Of a DNA stretch of 40,204 nucleotides, positions 16,330-24,727 are shown piece after piece. Location of the stretch: positions 1 to 40,204 of the forward strand of contig PXSK01000017.1 in assembly GCA_003022865.1 (NCBI GenBank), read 5' to 3'. Numbering within the stretch: position 1 is the stretch's first letter; each line of letters begins with the position of its first letter. Source of the stretch: Halobacteriales archaeon SW_5_70_135 (GTDB lineage: Archaea; Halobacteriota; Halobacteria; Halobacteriales; SW-7-71-33). The notes beneath the pieces are model-generated. The model had not been told where the DNA came from, did not search any database, and saw only the letters and a program-made list of their open reading frames with translations. The position numbers and the translations under genes are program-made.

Positions 16330-17778
16330 TCAGTCGAGCGCGCTGGCCAGCTCCGCGACGGTCTCGACCAGCGCCTCCGCGTCCGTCGCGAGCAGGCGCG
16401 TCATCGGCTCCTTGCCGTGGGCGCCGTGGTCGTAGACGGCGTCGGGCGCCCGCTCGCGTCCCTGTGTCGCACGCTCCGCGACCCACCCCATCGTCGCCCC
16501 CTCCCGCTCTCTGACCGCGGGCGGCTGGTCCGTGCGGTCCACCTCGACGGCGTCGAGTGTGGTCCGCGACAGCGCCGTCTCGACGTCGTCGTCGAACCGG
16601 ACGTTGCAGGCGGCGCCGACGGCCGGATCGCCCTCGCGGACCGCAAGCAGCAACCGGGCGACGTGACTCGACGCGCCGAGCCGCGGGTCGCCGGCCGCCC
16701 GCGGACCGTCGACCGTGCCGGTGACCCGCCCGTCGACGGCGGCGACCTCCTCCGGCGACCGGGCGTACGGCGCGGCGACGGCGACGTTCGTGCCGACCGC
16801 CGGCAGCAGCGGCGTCAGCGGGCCGTCGGGACCGGACAGCGCCGCGACCGCCTCGCGGACGGCGTCGACGGCGTCGTGTCGGGCGGCGTCGGCCCGCAGA
16901 CCGGCGAGCCCCTGGACGGCGCCGTACCCCTCGCCGACGTCGAGACCGTGTCGCACCGCCCGGTCGACCAGTCCGACCGCCGCCGCCGTCGCCTCGGGCA
17001 CCGAGCGCCCGCGAGCGAGGTCGGCCGCGAGCGCCGCCGACAGAGTGCAGCCCCCGCCGTGGGTCGTGTCGGTCGCCACGCGGTCCCGGGCGAAGGCGAG
17101 CGTCCGGTCGTCGATCCGCCGAACGTCGATCCCCGCGACGGTCGGCGGTGACTCGCCGGGCGGGTCGTCGTCGACGTGGAGCACGTCGACGACCTCGTCG
17201 CCGTCGAGGTGGCCGCCGGTCACCAGTGCGGCCGACGGGCCGCGGTCGACGAGCGCGCGGGCGGCTCTCGCGGCCGAGTCGACGTCGGTCACCGCTACGC
17301 CGGTGAGCAGCTCGGCCTCGGGCGCGTTCGGCGTGGTGACGGCGGCCCGCGGGACGAGCGCGTCGGCGACGGCGCTCTCGCCGGCGTCGGTCAGCAGGCG
17401 GTCGCCGCTCTGGGCGACCATCACGGGGTCGACGACGGTCGGCGGGCCGTCGGCGAGCGCGTCGGCGACGACCTCGACGGTCGCGGCGTCGCCGAGCATC
17501 CCCGTCTTCGCGGCGCCGACCGCGAAGTCGTCCAGGACGACGGCGACCTGCTCGGTCACCGTCTCGGGGTCGACGCCGTCGACAGCGTGGACGCCCCGGC
17601 TGCTCTGTGCGGTGACCGCGGTGACGGCACTAGTGCCGAAGACGCCGCGGGCGGCCATCGCCCGCAGGTCGGCGGCGACGCCGGCGCCGCCGCCGCTGTC
17701 CGTCCCCGCGACGGTGAGCGCCACCGGCGGGGCCGACGGGTCCGGTACGGGGCGCGAGCCGGCGGTCACGTCGCACAC
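16330..17778 (-). CDS. thiD: Bifunctional HMP/HMP-phosphate kinase ThiD fused to ThiN (thiamine phosphate synthase)
   Basis: 482 residues in two domains. Residues 18-270 are a PfkB/ThiD-type kinase (VALTVAGTDSGGGAGVAADL at the start, VVDPVMVAQSG, and the ATP/anion-hole TTHGGGCTLSAALAA), phosphorylating hydroxymethylpyrimidine and its phosphate. Residues 300-480 are ThiN (VREAVAALSGPDGPLTPLLP, GASSHVARLLLAVRE, ACNVRFDDDVE, TMGWVAERA, YDHGAHGKEP), which in archaea couples the pyrimidine and thiazole units to thiamine phosphate. It lies 73 bases downstream of thi4 on the same strand, so the two probably form an operon making both halves of thiamine. The start at ATG 17778 could instead be GTG 17769. 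Confidence 0.94.
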   Translation of the reverse strand: MCDVTAGSRPVPDPSAPPVALTVAGTDSGGGAGVAADLRAMAARGVFGTSAVTAVTAQSSRGVHAVDGVDPETVTEQVAVVLDDFAVGAAKTGMLGDAATVEVVADALADGPPTVVDPVMVAQSGDRLLTDAGESAVADALVPRAAVTTPNAPEAELLTGVAVTDVDSAARAARALVDRGPSAALVTGGHLDGDEVVDVLHVDDDPPGESPPTVAGIDVRRIDDRTLAFARDRVATDTTHGGGCTLSAALAADLARGRSVPEATAAAVGLVDRAVRHGLDVGEGYGAVQGLAGLRADAARHDAVDAVREAVAALSGPDGPLTPLLPAVGTNVAVAAPYARSPEEVAAVDGRVTGTVDGPRAAGDPRLGASSHVARLLLAVREGDPAVGAACNVRFDDDVETALSRTTLDAVEVDRTDQPPAVREREGATMGWVAERATQGRERAPDAVYDHGAHGKEPMTRLLATDAEALVETVAELASALD

Positions 17779-17851
17779 CTCCCTCGGGTCGTCCGGGGTC
17801 GCGACCGCGCGGCCGGGGTGGACGGGACGGCCGCCGCACTGCGGCGGGACA

Positions 17852-18802
17852 TCAGTCGTCGGCGCCGGCCGGCGAGGGGGTGACGTCGACGCCGGCGTCG
17901 ACGCCCAGCTCGGTCAGGGCGGCCTCGGCCGCCCGGCGGCCGGACAGCAGCATCGCTCCGAAGGTCGGCCCCATGCGGGGTAGTCCATGGGTCGTCGCGA
18001 CGGCCATCCCGGCGGCCGCCAGCCCGTCGTGGACGACGCCGGTACGCTCGACGACGGCGTCCTCGGCCTCGTCCGCCCACATCGAGCCGTGGCCCGGCGA
18101 ATCGTGCCCCGGCGCGCCGTAGGCGTCGTCGCCGGTGGCGTCCATGTCGGCGTCCCGGCCGGTCAGTCCGGGCGCGTCGATCACGCCGCGTTCGTGCAGC
18201 TTCGACACCGCCATCGCGTCGTGGCCGGTGGCGTCGACCACCAGGTCGGCCTCGATCGCCACCGGGTCGACGCAGGTGAGCTCTCGGGGTAGTGCGTGCA
18301 CCGGCGTGTAGTTGATCACCGTCCCCGCGACGCGGCCGCCCTCGCGGACGACGAGGTCGGTGAACTCCGTCATGTTCTGGACGTGGACGCCCGCGTCACA
18401 GGTCGCCGCGATCAGCGCCGAGCAGGCGTGGGGACCGCTGGCGACGTATAGACCGTCGGCCTCGTCGCTTTCCTCGTACGGCACGCCGAGCTCGTCGAGC
18501 ACGCGCTGGGCCGGCTCGCGGACCGTGACGCGGTTCATCAGGAACCCGCCCAGCCAGAAGCCGCCGCCGAGGTAGTTGTTCTTCTCGACAACGGTCGTCT
18601 GGACGCCGCGCTCGCTCAGCTCCCGTGCCGCCGTCAGTCCGGCTGGCCCCCCGCCGAGGACGATCACGTCGCTCTCGGTCGCCGCCCGGAACGCCGACTC
18701 CCACTCCTCAAGGATCGCCCGGGTGACCGACGCCTCGGAGACCTCGCTGAACTCCGTCGTTCGTGCCTCTCGCCCGCCGTCGGGTCGCTGGCTCCGTGTC
18801 AT
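17852..18802 (-). CDS. thi4: Thiamine thiazole synthase, Thi4 family with active-site cysteine
   Basis: FAD/NAD-fold enzyme that makes the adenylated thiazole precursor of thiamine from NAD and glycine. 316 residues: dinucleotide-binding [18 protein letters not shown] near residues 45-62, [16 protein letters not shown], and C-terminal [20 protein letters not shown]. Cys177 in [10 protein letters not shown] aligns with the yeast Thi4 Cys205 and Haloferax Thi4 Cys165 position, so this is the cysteine-bearing type, in which the protein itself can donate sulfur, unlike the histidine-bearing methanogen type. A perfect 8-bp-arm palindrome abuts its start codon. First gene of the thi4-thiDN unit. 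Confidence 0.94.
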   Translation of the reverse strand: MTRSQRPDGGREARTTEFSEVSEASVTRAILEEWESAFRAATESDVIVLGGGPAGLTAARELSERGVQTTVVEKNNYLGGGFWLGGFLMNRVTVREPAQRVLDELGVPYEESDEADGLYVASGPHACSALIAATCDAGVHVQNMTEFTDLVVREGGRVAGTVINYTPVHALPRELTCVDPVAIEADLVVDATGHDAMAVSKLHERGVIDAPGLTGRDADMDATGDDAYGAPGHDSPGHGSMWADEAEDAVVERTGVVHDGLAAAGMAVATTHGLPRMGPTFGAMLLSGRRAAEAALTELGVDAGVDVTPSPAGADD

Positions 18803-18823
18803 ACTCGGTTGTACTACCGAGTA
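18802..18823. promoter_or_regulatory. Palindromic operator candidate at the thi4 start
   Basis: Perfect inverted repeat TACTCGGT-N6-ACCGAGTA in the 36-bp gap between the SDR stop and the thi4 start. The first arm base coincides with the A of the thi4 ATG. A site covering the transcription start of a leaderless message would repress. Archaeal ThiR regulators are known to control thiamine genes in Halobacteria, so ThiR is a plausible binder; I cannot confirm its motif. Confidence 0.6.
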
Positions 18824-18838
18824 ATCAAAAGCCCGTCG

Positions 18839-19570
18839 CTACGCCAGTCCCATGCCGCCGTCGACCGACAGCACGGTCCCCTGGACGTAGTCGTTCTCCA
18901 GGAGATACGCTACCGAGTGTGCGACCGTCGCCGGCTCGCAAGCGTACTCCGGGAGGTGGGTGTCGACGTCCGCGTGACCGCGGAACTCGACCGATTCGAG
19001 ATGGTCGAGGATCGCCTCGTTCAGGTCCGTCTCTGCCGGCCCGGGGGCAACGGCGTTCACCTGGACGCCGTCGGCGCCGTACTCCCGGGCGAGGGCTCGC
19101 GCGAGCCCGTGTAGACCGGCCTTGCTGGCGGCGTAGCCGGCGTCGACCGTGCCGTCGGTGCCGCCGGTCGAGGAGACGAAGACGACGTCGCCGCCCGGGA
19201 CGAGCCGGGGCATCGCCGCCCGGGTGACGTAGAATGCCCCCGAGAGGTTCGTCTCGATGACGCGGCGCCACTGGTCGTCGTCGATCTCCGTCAGGCGGTC
19301 CGGGGCGGCTACCCCCGCGTTGTTGACGACGGCGTCGACCCCGCCCAACGCGTCGGCCGCCTCCTCGACCAGCCGCTCTGCCTCCGCCGGGTCGCTCACG
19401 TCCGCCTGCACCGCTGTCGCCTCCGCGCCCGCCTCGCGGACCCGTTCGGCGACCTCCCGGGCTGCCGTCTTCGACTCGCGGTAGTTGACCGCCACGTCGT
19501 GCTCGCCCGCCAGTCCGAGCGCGGTCGCCCGACCGATCCCTCTACTGGCGCCGGTCACCAGTGCGCGCAT
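18839..19570 (-). CDS. SDR-family oxidoreductase (FabG-like)
   Basis: 243-residue classical short-chain dehydrogenase/reductase. NAD(P)-binding TGASRGIG is at residues 6-13, NNAG follows in the middle, catalytic Ser sits in VFVSSTGG, and the YxxxK pair is in GYAASKAGLHG. It ends in the usual VLSVDGG. Adenine-ring and cofactor specificity are not clear, though the arginine after TGAS often goes with NADP. The start is ATG 19570, with TATA-like CTAATATC (plus-strand 19595-19602) about 25-32 bases upstream. It lies just upstream of thi4 on the same strand and shares a promoter motif with it, so a link to thiamine metabolism is possible but unproven. Confidence 0.9.
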   Translation of the reverse strand: MRALVTGASRGIGRATALGLAGEHDVAVNYRESKTAAREVAERVREAGAEATAVQADVSDPAEAERLVEEAADALGGVDAVVNNAGVAAPDRLTEIDDDQWRRVIETNLSGAFYVTRAAMPRLVPGGDVVFVSSTGGTDGTVDAGYAASKAGLHGLARALAREYGADGVQVNAVAPGPAETDLNEAILDHLESVEFRGHADVDTHLPEYACEPATVAHSVAYLLENDYVQGTVLSVDGGMGLA

Positions 19571-19579
19571 GGAGACACC

Positions 19580-19593
19580 GAGTTGTACCACTC
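19580..19593. promoter_or_regulatory. Near-palindrome before the SDR gene, resembling the thi4 operator core
   Basis: GAGTTGTACCACTC (plus strand) between the TATA-like element and the SDR start. Its core GTTGTACCAC matches GTTGTACTAC inside the thi4 palindrome (18809-18818) at 9 of 10 positions. A shared regulator would explain this; chance similarity is not excluded. Confidence 0.35.
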
Positions 19594-19777
19594 ACTAATA
19601 TCCGGCGAGACCGCCTCGGCGTCCCCGCAGCGTCGGGACCGGACTGTCGAACACGGAGCACAGAACACGAAATACGGCGCAGCGACTCCTTGAGGTGTCG
19701 AAACAGCCGCCCGCCAGGCCCCTGGCCCGAGTGATCCGGGTCATCGGGTGTACATCACCGGCGGCTCGCGAGCGCCG

Positions 19778-20110
19778 TCAGGACTCGCGTCACCTGTGGC
19801 CGCACTCCACACAGGTGAACAGCCGCACCTCGTGGGAGCTGCCGGGCTTCGACAGCGTCTCGTAGCAGACTCGGTCGCCGTCGCAGTCCTCGGCCGGACG
19901 GGACTCCTCCACCGTCTCGGTGGCGTCCTGGGTCGCGTCGGCCACGGCGGGTGCCCCGTCGTCGCGCTGTCCGTTCCGAGTCGCCATCGCCGTCTCCGCC
20001 TCCGGGTCCCGCAGCGCCTCGCTCTCACAGACGTGACACACCCACGTCTCGCCCGCCGTGTGCGTCAGCGAACCACACTCGTCACAGAATCGCGTCTCGA
20101 CCAGTGGCAC
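19778..20110 (-). pseudogene. Decaying TFS/RPB9-like transcription factor S paralogue (nonsense mutation)
   Basis: Haloarchaeal TFS-like protein with two zinc-ribbon halves. The N-terminal ribbon is intact (CDECGSL ... CHVCES) and the family core GAPAVADATQDATETVEE is present. The C-terminal ribbon is damaged: the usual E-C-P-A-x-D-C reads ESRPAEDC, so the first zinc ligand is missing. The frame stops right after CVECGHR, where a TGA (19792-19790) replaces the expected TGG Trp; the next codons read Arg-Glu-Ser-stop (19789-19778), restoring the family ending WRES. The only plausible start is GTG 20110, since family members begin with ATG just before the FCDECG motif. Three independent lesions suggest a pseudogene; a short 106-residue product remains possible. 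TFS proteins stimulate RNA-polymerase transcript cleavage. Confidence 0.68.
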
Positions 20111-20338
20111 GCGGTCGTCGGACAGACGCCTCGACCCGGTCTGTCGTGGAGCGACGACCGCTCGGGCCGACCGGACGGACCCGTGACCGCCGTCCGCGCA
20201 GGACTCGCGTCCCGCACTCGGCACGGTCGCCCGCGAGGACGTGCCCGACGGGACGCGAGCGTCCGACGCCGGGCCGATGACCCCTATCCTTTTTGTCGCC
20301 GGGCGCCTCGCTCGGGGCATGACGACAGGTGAACGCGC

Positions 20339-20554
20339 ATGAAAGAGGACTTGATGGACATCCTCTGCTGTCCGCTCGACAAGGCCGAGCTCGAACTCGA
20401 CGCCGAGGAGCGCGACGAGCACGAGGACGAAGTCGAGGTCGTCGAGGGGACGCTGCGCTGCACCGAGTGTGGAGAGACCTACCCCGTCGAGGACGGCATC
20501 CCGAACCTCCTCCCGCCGGACATGCGCGAGGAGGGCGAGGAGGCCTCCGCGTAG
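20339..20554 (+). CDS. Trm112-like methyltransferase activator
   Basis: 71-residue zinc-finger protein: MKEDLMDILCCPLDKAELEL, an acidic insert, then LRCTECGETYPVEDGIPNLL, the classic Trm112 pattern with CC-P and C-x2-C. Archaeal Trm112 binds and activates several class I methyltransferases acting on tRNA, rRNA and release factor aRF1. The start ATG 20339 is typical. The next gene begins with GTG 5 bases after the stop, so the two are probably co-transcribed. Confidence 0.9.
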   Translation: MKEDLMDILCCPLDKAELELDAEERDEHEDEVEVVEGTLRCTECGETYPVEDGIPNLLPPDMREEGEEASA

Positions 20555-20558
20555 GGTC

Positions 20559-21155
20559 GTGGACCGACTCGCCGTCTCCGTCAGCGAGGGCAAGCTCCAC
20601 GGGGTGGAGACGCCGGAGACGTTCGAGACCGACGGCCCCTTCCTCGTCGAGCTCTCGAACCGCGGGCGAGACACCCACGTCCACCTCCGCCTCGACGACG
20701 ACCTCGCCCGTGTCGCCACCATAGCCGAGACGAACCCGCACGTCCCTCGCGACGAGACGGTCGAGGTCGTCGCCGACGTGGACGCCGTCTCTGCCCCGGT
20801 CGCCGGACTGCTGACCGTCGAGACCGGCTTCGGCGCCGACGGCAGCGAGGTCGCGCTGACGCTGACCCCGCCCGCCGCCACGGAGACGGACGCCGCACGC
20901 GCGAGCGACGGCGGCGAACCCCGGACCGGAGAGGCCGGAGTCGACGGGGACGGGCGGGCGACCGCCGACCCCGTCGAGACGCTGTCGACCGACGGCGGTC
21001 CGAACCTCGCCACCCTCGCCGTCACACTGCTGGCCGTCGGCGCCGTCGGGGTCGCCGTCGCCGCCGCCAGCGCGCTCGCCGACCCCGTCGTCGTGACCGG
21101 CGCCGCCGTCCTCGTGCTCGCCGTCGGCGTCGCCGTCTTCCTGCTCGCCCGGTGA
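20559..21155 (+). CDS. Membrane-anchored haloarchaeal protein of unknown function
   Basis: 198 residues from GTG 20559, five bases after the Trm112-like stop. The N-terminal 110 residues look like a beta-sandwich (alternating strands such as LAVSVSEGKLHGVETPETF and TVEVVADVDAV), resembling the CARDB/NEW3-type surface domains of archaea. An acidic Gly/Thr-rich linker (about 110-145) follows, then two C-terminal hydrophobic segments (LATLAVTLLAVGAVGVAVAA and VVVTGAAVLVLAVGVAVFLL) with a final Arg. It is probably the family I know as DUF7524, but the name is uncertain. No function is assigned; its conserved-looking position with Trm112-like and cysS genes is the only clue. Confidence 0.72.
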   Translation: MDRLAVSVSEGKLHGVETPETFETDGPFLVELSNRGRDTHVHLRLDDDLARVATIAETNPHVPRDETVEVVADVDAVSAPVAGLLTVETGFGADGSEVALTLTPPAATETDAARASDGGEPRTGEAGVDGDGRATADPVETLSTDGGPNLATLAVTLLAVGAVGVAVAAASALADPVVVTGAAVLVLAVGVAVFLLAR

Positions 21156-21207
21156 CGGTGACGGTGACGATCGAACCGCTTTACTCCCGACCGGTCGCCA
21201 CTCGCGT

Positions 21208-21726
21208 ATGACGATCGCCGCCAGGACTCGCGAGGCCGTCCGGGCGCGTCCGGCGCTGTGGACCGCCCTGGCCGCCGACGCCGTCAACTACACCGCCGCC
21301 GCCCGCTTGGTCGCCGCCGCCGTCGACGCGGACGACGACGACCGCGAGGCCGTCGCCGCTGCCCTGCGGCGCTACGCCGACGAACTCCGCATCGAGCGCG
21401 TCTCGGCGGACGCGAGCGTCCGCATGGTCAGCGGCGTCGGTCTCGTCGACCGCTCCGGGACCGAGACGTCGCTGCTGACCGTCGGCGAGCGGGCCGTCGT
21501 CGACGGCGCCGGCACCCACACGGCGCTCATCGTCGAGGGCGAGGACCTCGACGGGCGGGCGCTCGGGACGGTCCTCGCACGGCTCGACGCCGAGGGGATC
21601 GCCGTCGACGCCGCCGGCCTCGCCGACGAGCGGGCCGTCGTCGCCGTCGACCGGCGTGACGGCGCCGACGCCGTCCGCGCCGTCGAGGACGCCCTCGACG
21701 CGGTACCGGCGGTCGAGACGGCGTGA
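21208..21726 (+). CDS. Conserved haloarchaeal protein with HTH-like N-terminus and ACT-like C-terminus
   Basis: 172 residues. The N-terminal 60 residues read as a small helical unit (AARTREAVRARPALWTALAA, VNYTAAARLVAAAV, AVAAALRRYADEL), similar to the partial HTH of haloarchaeal metabolite sensors. The C-terminal half, VGLVDRSGTETSLLTVGERA to ALDAVPAVETA, has a beta-alpha-beta rhythm like ACT/GlnB small-molecule-binding folds. The family may be DUF7523, but I am not certain. ATG 21208 is the obvious start. It lies between the membrane-anchored protein gene and cysS on the same strand; a regulatory role is only a guess. Confidence 0.72.
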   Translation: MTIAARTREAVRARPALWTALAADAVNYTAAARLVAAAVDADDDDREAVAAALRRYADELRIERVSADASVRMVSGVGLVDRSGTETSLLTVGERAVVDGAGTHTALIVEGEDLDGRALGTVLARLDAEGIAVDAAGLADERAVVAVDRRDGADAVRAVEDALDAVPAVETA

Positions 21727-21856
21727 GCCCGCTCGCCGGTCGCCACGGGTCGCCACCCCGTTCCCGACGGAGCGGCCCCGTGTCCCCGTCCCGGCTTTCG
21801 GACCCCGTCACACACCTCCGACGAGTTGAAGACGCGACCGCCGATAGACGAGGGCG

Positions 21857-23323
<1,467 letters not shown>

Positions 23324-23461
23324 CTCCCGGCCCCTGGAGAGGAGCCTCGAGCGCGGCGCCTGTCCGGGACGGTATCGTGGGGGTAGAGTCGGGTCGGGTC
23401 GCGGCGGCGTCGCTCCGCCGGCACCGGTAGCTACTTGCCGGCGGCGACGGGAGGCGCGGGC

Positions 23462-23917
23462 GTGTACAGCTACGAGCCACACCACTTCGAGGACTTCGAG
23501 GTCGGGCAGGAGTTCCGGTCGGTCGGCCGCACGATAACGGAGGCGGACTTCGTGAACTACTCGATGTTCGCCGACGACTGGACCGAACTGCACACGAACC
23601 GGGAGTACGCCGCCGACGCGGAGTTCGGCGAGCGCGTCGCCCACGGGCCGATGACGTTCGTCGTCGCCACCGGCCTCGTCCACCGCACCGGCATCGTCGA
23701 GCGCACCGTCGTCGCCTTCCTCGGGATGAACTACATGGACATCCCCGCGCCCGTCCGCACGGACGACACCGTCTCGCTGGCGATGGCGGTCACCGAGAAG
23801 CGCGACCTCTCCAGCCGGGACGACGCCGGACTCGTCACCCTCGACACCACGATGACCGACCAGGACGACGAGGTCGTCTTCGAGGGCGACATGAAGTTCC
23901 TCGTCGAGCGCGCGTGA
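23462..23917 (+). CDS. MaoC-family hot-dog acyl dehydratase/hydratase
   Basis: 151-residue single hot-dog domain. The hydratase-2 pattern is readable in DFVNYSMFADDWTELHTNRE (Asp and His of the catalytic dyad), followed by FGERVAHGPMTFVVATGLVH. The C-terminal half forms the second part of the sheet (VVFEGDMKFLVERA). Likely reaction: hydration or dehydration of an enoyl-CoA. GTG 23462 gives a family-like VYSYEPHHFEDFEVG start; TTG 23435 is an alternative. Its 3' end runs antisense into the C-terminus of the decayed acetyltransferase. The physiological acyl-CoA is unknown. Confidence 0.86.
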   Translation: MYSYEPHHFEDFEVGQEFRSVGRTITEADFVNYSMFADDWTELHTNREYAADAEFGERVAHGPMTFVVATGLVHRTGIVERTVVAFLGMNYMDIPAPVRTDDTVSLAMAVTEKRDLSSRDDAGLVTLDTTMTDQDDEVVFEGDMKFLVERA

Positions 23918-24192
23918 CCTCCTTCTCGTACACCGCCTCGCCGTCGCGGTACTCGAGCGGATACGTTCGGTGCGCTCGTAGCCGCGTGCCCCGTACAGGT
24001 GCGGCAGGTCCGGGTGCGCCGGCGGCGTGGTGAGCCAGACCGTCTCCCCGCCCTCCTCGCACACGGTCGCCTCGGCCCGGTCGAGCAGTGCCGATCCGAC
24101 CCCCTCACCCTTCCGGTCGTCGTGGACCGCGAGCCGACTGAGTTTCCGTCGCACGGTGTGGGTCTCAGTCAGGCGGACGCCGCCGACGACGC
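23905..24192 (-). pseudogene. GNAT acetyltransferase remnant (5' truncated, frameshifted)
   Basis: The minus strand encodes the C-terminal part of a GNAT protein: GGVRLTETHTV, then the acetyl-CoA pocket LAVHDDRKGEGVGSALLDRA (the Q/RxxGxG/A loop), then TVWLTTPPAHPDLPHLY and GARGYERTER. A one-base deletion near 23963 shifts the frame; the family ending YPLEYRDGEAVYEKEV continues in the next frame and loses its stop, running into the MaoC gene on the other strand. The N-terminal half is missing and is replaced by sequence of a different gene (the M19-like remnant). It cannot make an active enzyme. Confidence 0.7.
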
Positions 24193-24521
24193 GGTCGACC
24201 GTCTCGCTGTGGGCGATATCGTTCGCGCGCATCGTCACGTCGTGGACCACGTCGTCGCACGACGACTCCGGCCCCGCTCGGTGCGAACGCCGCTCAGCCC
24301 GTCGAGATACATGTCGAACACCGCGTCGAGGTTCGACGCCGCCAGCGCCTCGTAGGCCGTGTAGCAGCGCCCCTCGCGGACGTACTCGCGCAGGTCGCCC
24401 GTGTCAGCCGGGAACCGGAAGGCGTGCTCGTGGAGACTGACGACCGGGTGCTCGTCGCCAGTCGCTCGTAGCGCCGTCGCTCGTCGTCGTCCAGCGGCAC
24501 CTCGTCCGGGGGCGTGGTAAG
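24193..24521 (-). pseudogene. M19 dipeptidase-like remnant (N-terminal third, multiple frameshifts)
   Basis: Three consecutive pieces in different frames form the start of a haloarchaeal M19/membrane-dipeptidase-like protein: LTTPPDEVPLDDDERRRYER (24521 downward); after a shift near 24457, DEHPVVSLHEHAFRFPADTG with the metal-site-like HEH, continuing to YEALAASNLDAVFDMYLDGL; after another shift near 24280, DDVVHDVTMRANDIAHSETV. It then passes without a break into the acetyltransferase remnant. The rest of the peptidase, about two thirds, is gone. I recognise the family from memory of similar haloarchaeal proteins; the broken-gene conclusion rests on the frame changes seen here. Confidence 0.55.
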
Positions 24522-24727
24522 TGCTCGGCCCGCGGCGGCGTCGCCCCGCTCCCGCCACGGACCCGGGGCGACCACGGCGGGGGTTCCTCGCCCGTCGCCC
24601 GAGGGGGGCGGCCCGCGAGTGCTGTGGTCTCCACGGGACCGGCGGCCGGCGGCCGGCGGTCGGCGGGGACGGCGCGAGCGTGACGCGAGTGTGAAACGAC
24701 TTTCCGCAGGGCCGCGTACGCCGGGGC

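Noticed and set aside
18800-18840. TPP riboswitch before thi4
   Set aside because: Only 36 bases separate the SDR stop and thi4 start, too short for a riboswitch; a palindromic protein-binding site fits better.
19790-21025. Long minus-strand frame extending the TFS-like gene upstream to 21025
   Set aside because: The upstream part is antisense to the Trm112-like and membrane-anchored protein genes; family homology begins only at about 20095.
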